Notes under the pieces: generated by a model | Database searches by the model: none | Seen by the model: the letters and a program-made list of their open reading frames with translations, nothing else | What the model was told of the DNA's origin: nothing | Source: Helicobacter sp. 13S00401-1 | Lineage (GTDB): Bacteria > Campylobacterota > Campylobacteria > Campylobacterales > Helicobacteraceae | Assembly (NCBI RefSeq): GCF_002272925.1 | Contig: NZ_MLAR01000006.1 | Coordinates: 36,757-100,756, forward strand | Reading direction: 5' to 3' | Length of the DNA: 64,000 nucleotides | Program-made: the position numbers and the translations under genes | Shown here: positions 63,561 to 64,000 of the stretch, piece by piece | Layout of the letters: each line of letters begins with the position of its first letter | Position numbering within the stretch: the first letter of the stretch is position 1

Positions 63561-64000
63561 TCACACCTTCTTCCTATTAGCATCACTCATTATCTCATCT
63601 GCTATATGAGTTACATTACTAGATATCTTAGTAGCATCATCAGCTATATTTACATTACCTTGAGTAGATTGTTCTAATAAAGATATAGCATCATTTATTT
63701 GAGTTATACCATTAGCTTGTTCTTTTATAGATTCAGCCATATCATTAATAGATTGAACTAAGATATTAGTATTAGATTCTATTTCTCCTAAAGACTTTTG
63801 AGTTCTTTCTGCTAGTTTTCTTACTTCATCTGCTACTACTGCAAAGCCTCTTCCATGTTCTCCTGCACGTGCTGCTTCTATAGCTGCATTAAGAGCTAAG
63901 AGATTTATTTGATCTGCTATGTCTTTAATAATAACAGTAACACTTTTAATATCTTCAGATTGAGATATTACTTCATTAGTCTTATTAGATACATTTTGCA
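63561..64000 (-). CDS. Methyl-accepting chemotaxis protein, C-terminal part
   Basis: 146 codons, cut by the window end. The signalling tip is intact: [20 protein letters not shown], then [18 protein letters not shown]-terminus ends DANRKKV with a TGA at 63561–63563. Cytoplasmic signalling domain of a chemoreceptor that drives CheA; the sensor part lies outside the window. Confidence 0.93.
   Translation of the reverse strand, partial: QNVSNKTNEVISQSEDIKSVTVIIKDIADQINLLALNAAIEAARAGEHGRGFAVVADEVRKLAERTQKSLGEIESNTNILVQSINDMAESIKEQANGITQINDAISLLEQSTQGNVNIADDATKISSNVTHIADEIMSDANRKKV

Noticed and set aside
1..64000. CRISPR array or restriction-modification system
   Set aside because: No regularly spaced repeats and no methylase, nuclease or cas-like genes are present.
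1..64000. Phase-variable poly-G or poly-C tracts
   Set aside because: No homopolymer G/C run long enough (8 or more) was seen within or before genes.

Overview
This window looks like a Campylobacterota chromosome, most probably a Helicobacter of the AT-rich, enterohepatic-like kind. The reasons are the low G+C, the gene order ispDF – HP1021-like orphan regulator – ATP sulfurylase – pgpA (the same order as Cj1607–Cj1610 and overlapping HP1020–HP1021), a hydABC uptake hydrogenase, a short FeoB, a menaquinone-type prenyltransferase, CcoS, Bpt, and several small Helicobacter-type outer-membrane proteins. Species cannot be fixed from sequence alone.

Layout. 1–5.6 kb: end of metG, htrA, argJ-argB. 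5.6–14.7 kb: a haem/iron acquisition and anaerobic haem-breakdown locus on the minus strand (exbB, exbD, TonB-dependent receptor, FecCD-type permease, ATPase, binding protein, tonB, hutW, flavodoxin), divergent from hutX, with Fur-like boxes between. 14.7–15.4 kb: copy A of a dispersed hairpin-rich repeat. 15.5–21.2 kb: YeiH-type exporter, then a Bacillus ycs/kip-like 5-oxoproline cluster (NRAMP-type transporter, pxpA, DUF1445 protein, PxpB-PxpC fusion). 21.2–25.0 kb: hydA-hydB-hydC (minus strand).

25.1–29.6 kb: a decayed accessory island at the 3' side of tRNA-Ser(GGA). It holds an integrase N-terminal remnant, possible phage tail-gene remnants, a truncated and frameshifted toxin-antitoxin pair, duplicated 96-bp leader DNA, several small membrane proteins, and a compact cassette of two HTH-like proteins with two hydrophobic micro-ORFs.

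29.7–35.4 kb: outer-membrane proteins (including a tandem paralogous pair) and feoB. 35.4–42.6 kb: ppk2 with a His-rich tail, pncC, thiC, ispDF, HP1021-like regulator, sat, pgpA. 42.6–45.4 kb: a second, differently organised 5-oxoprolinase operon (pxpA, biotinyl-domain protein, pxpB, pxpC). 45.7–50.8 kb: gabT-gabD, repeat copies B and C, an APC permease. 51–63.3 kb: a GT25 glycosyltransferase and a partner protein on the minus strand, then a long plus-strand train (ccoS, FAD oxidoreductase, DUF502, prenyltransferase, uncharacterised proteins, queuosine-precursor transporter, bpt, psd, JAMM peptidase, serB, OMP, di-haem peroxidase, Sir2, metallopeptidase, ybgC). The window ends inside a chemoreceptor gene.

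Together the genes describe a microaerophilic, hydrogen-oxidising, iron- and haem-scavenging bacterium that uses 5-oxoproline/glutamate and GABA-type amino compounds. Two genome-scale signals stand out: an over-represented octamer (AGATTCTA / TAGAATCT) that sits in coding linkers and, as inverted pairs, in terminators, and a three-copy intergenic element whose central hairpin shows compensatory base changes.
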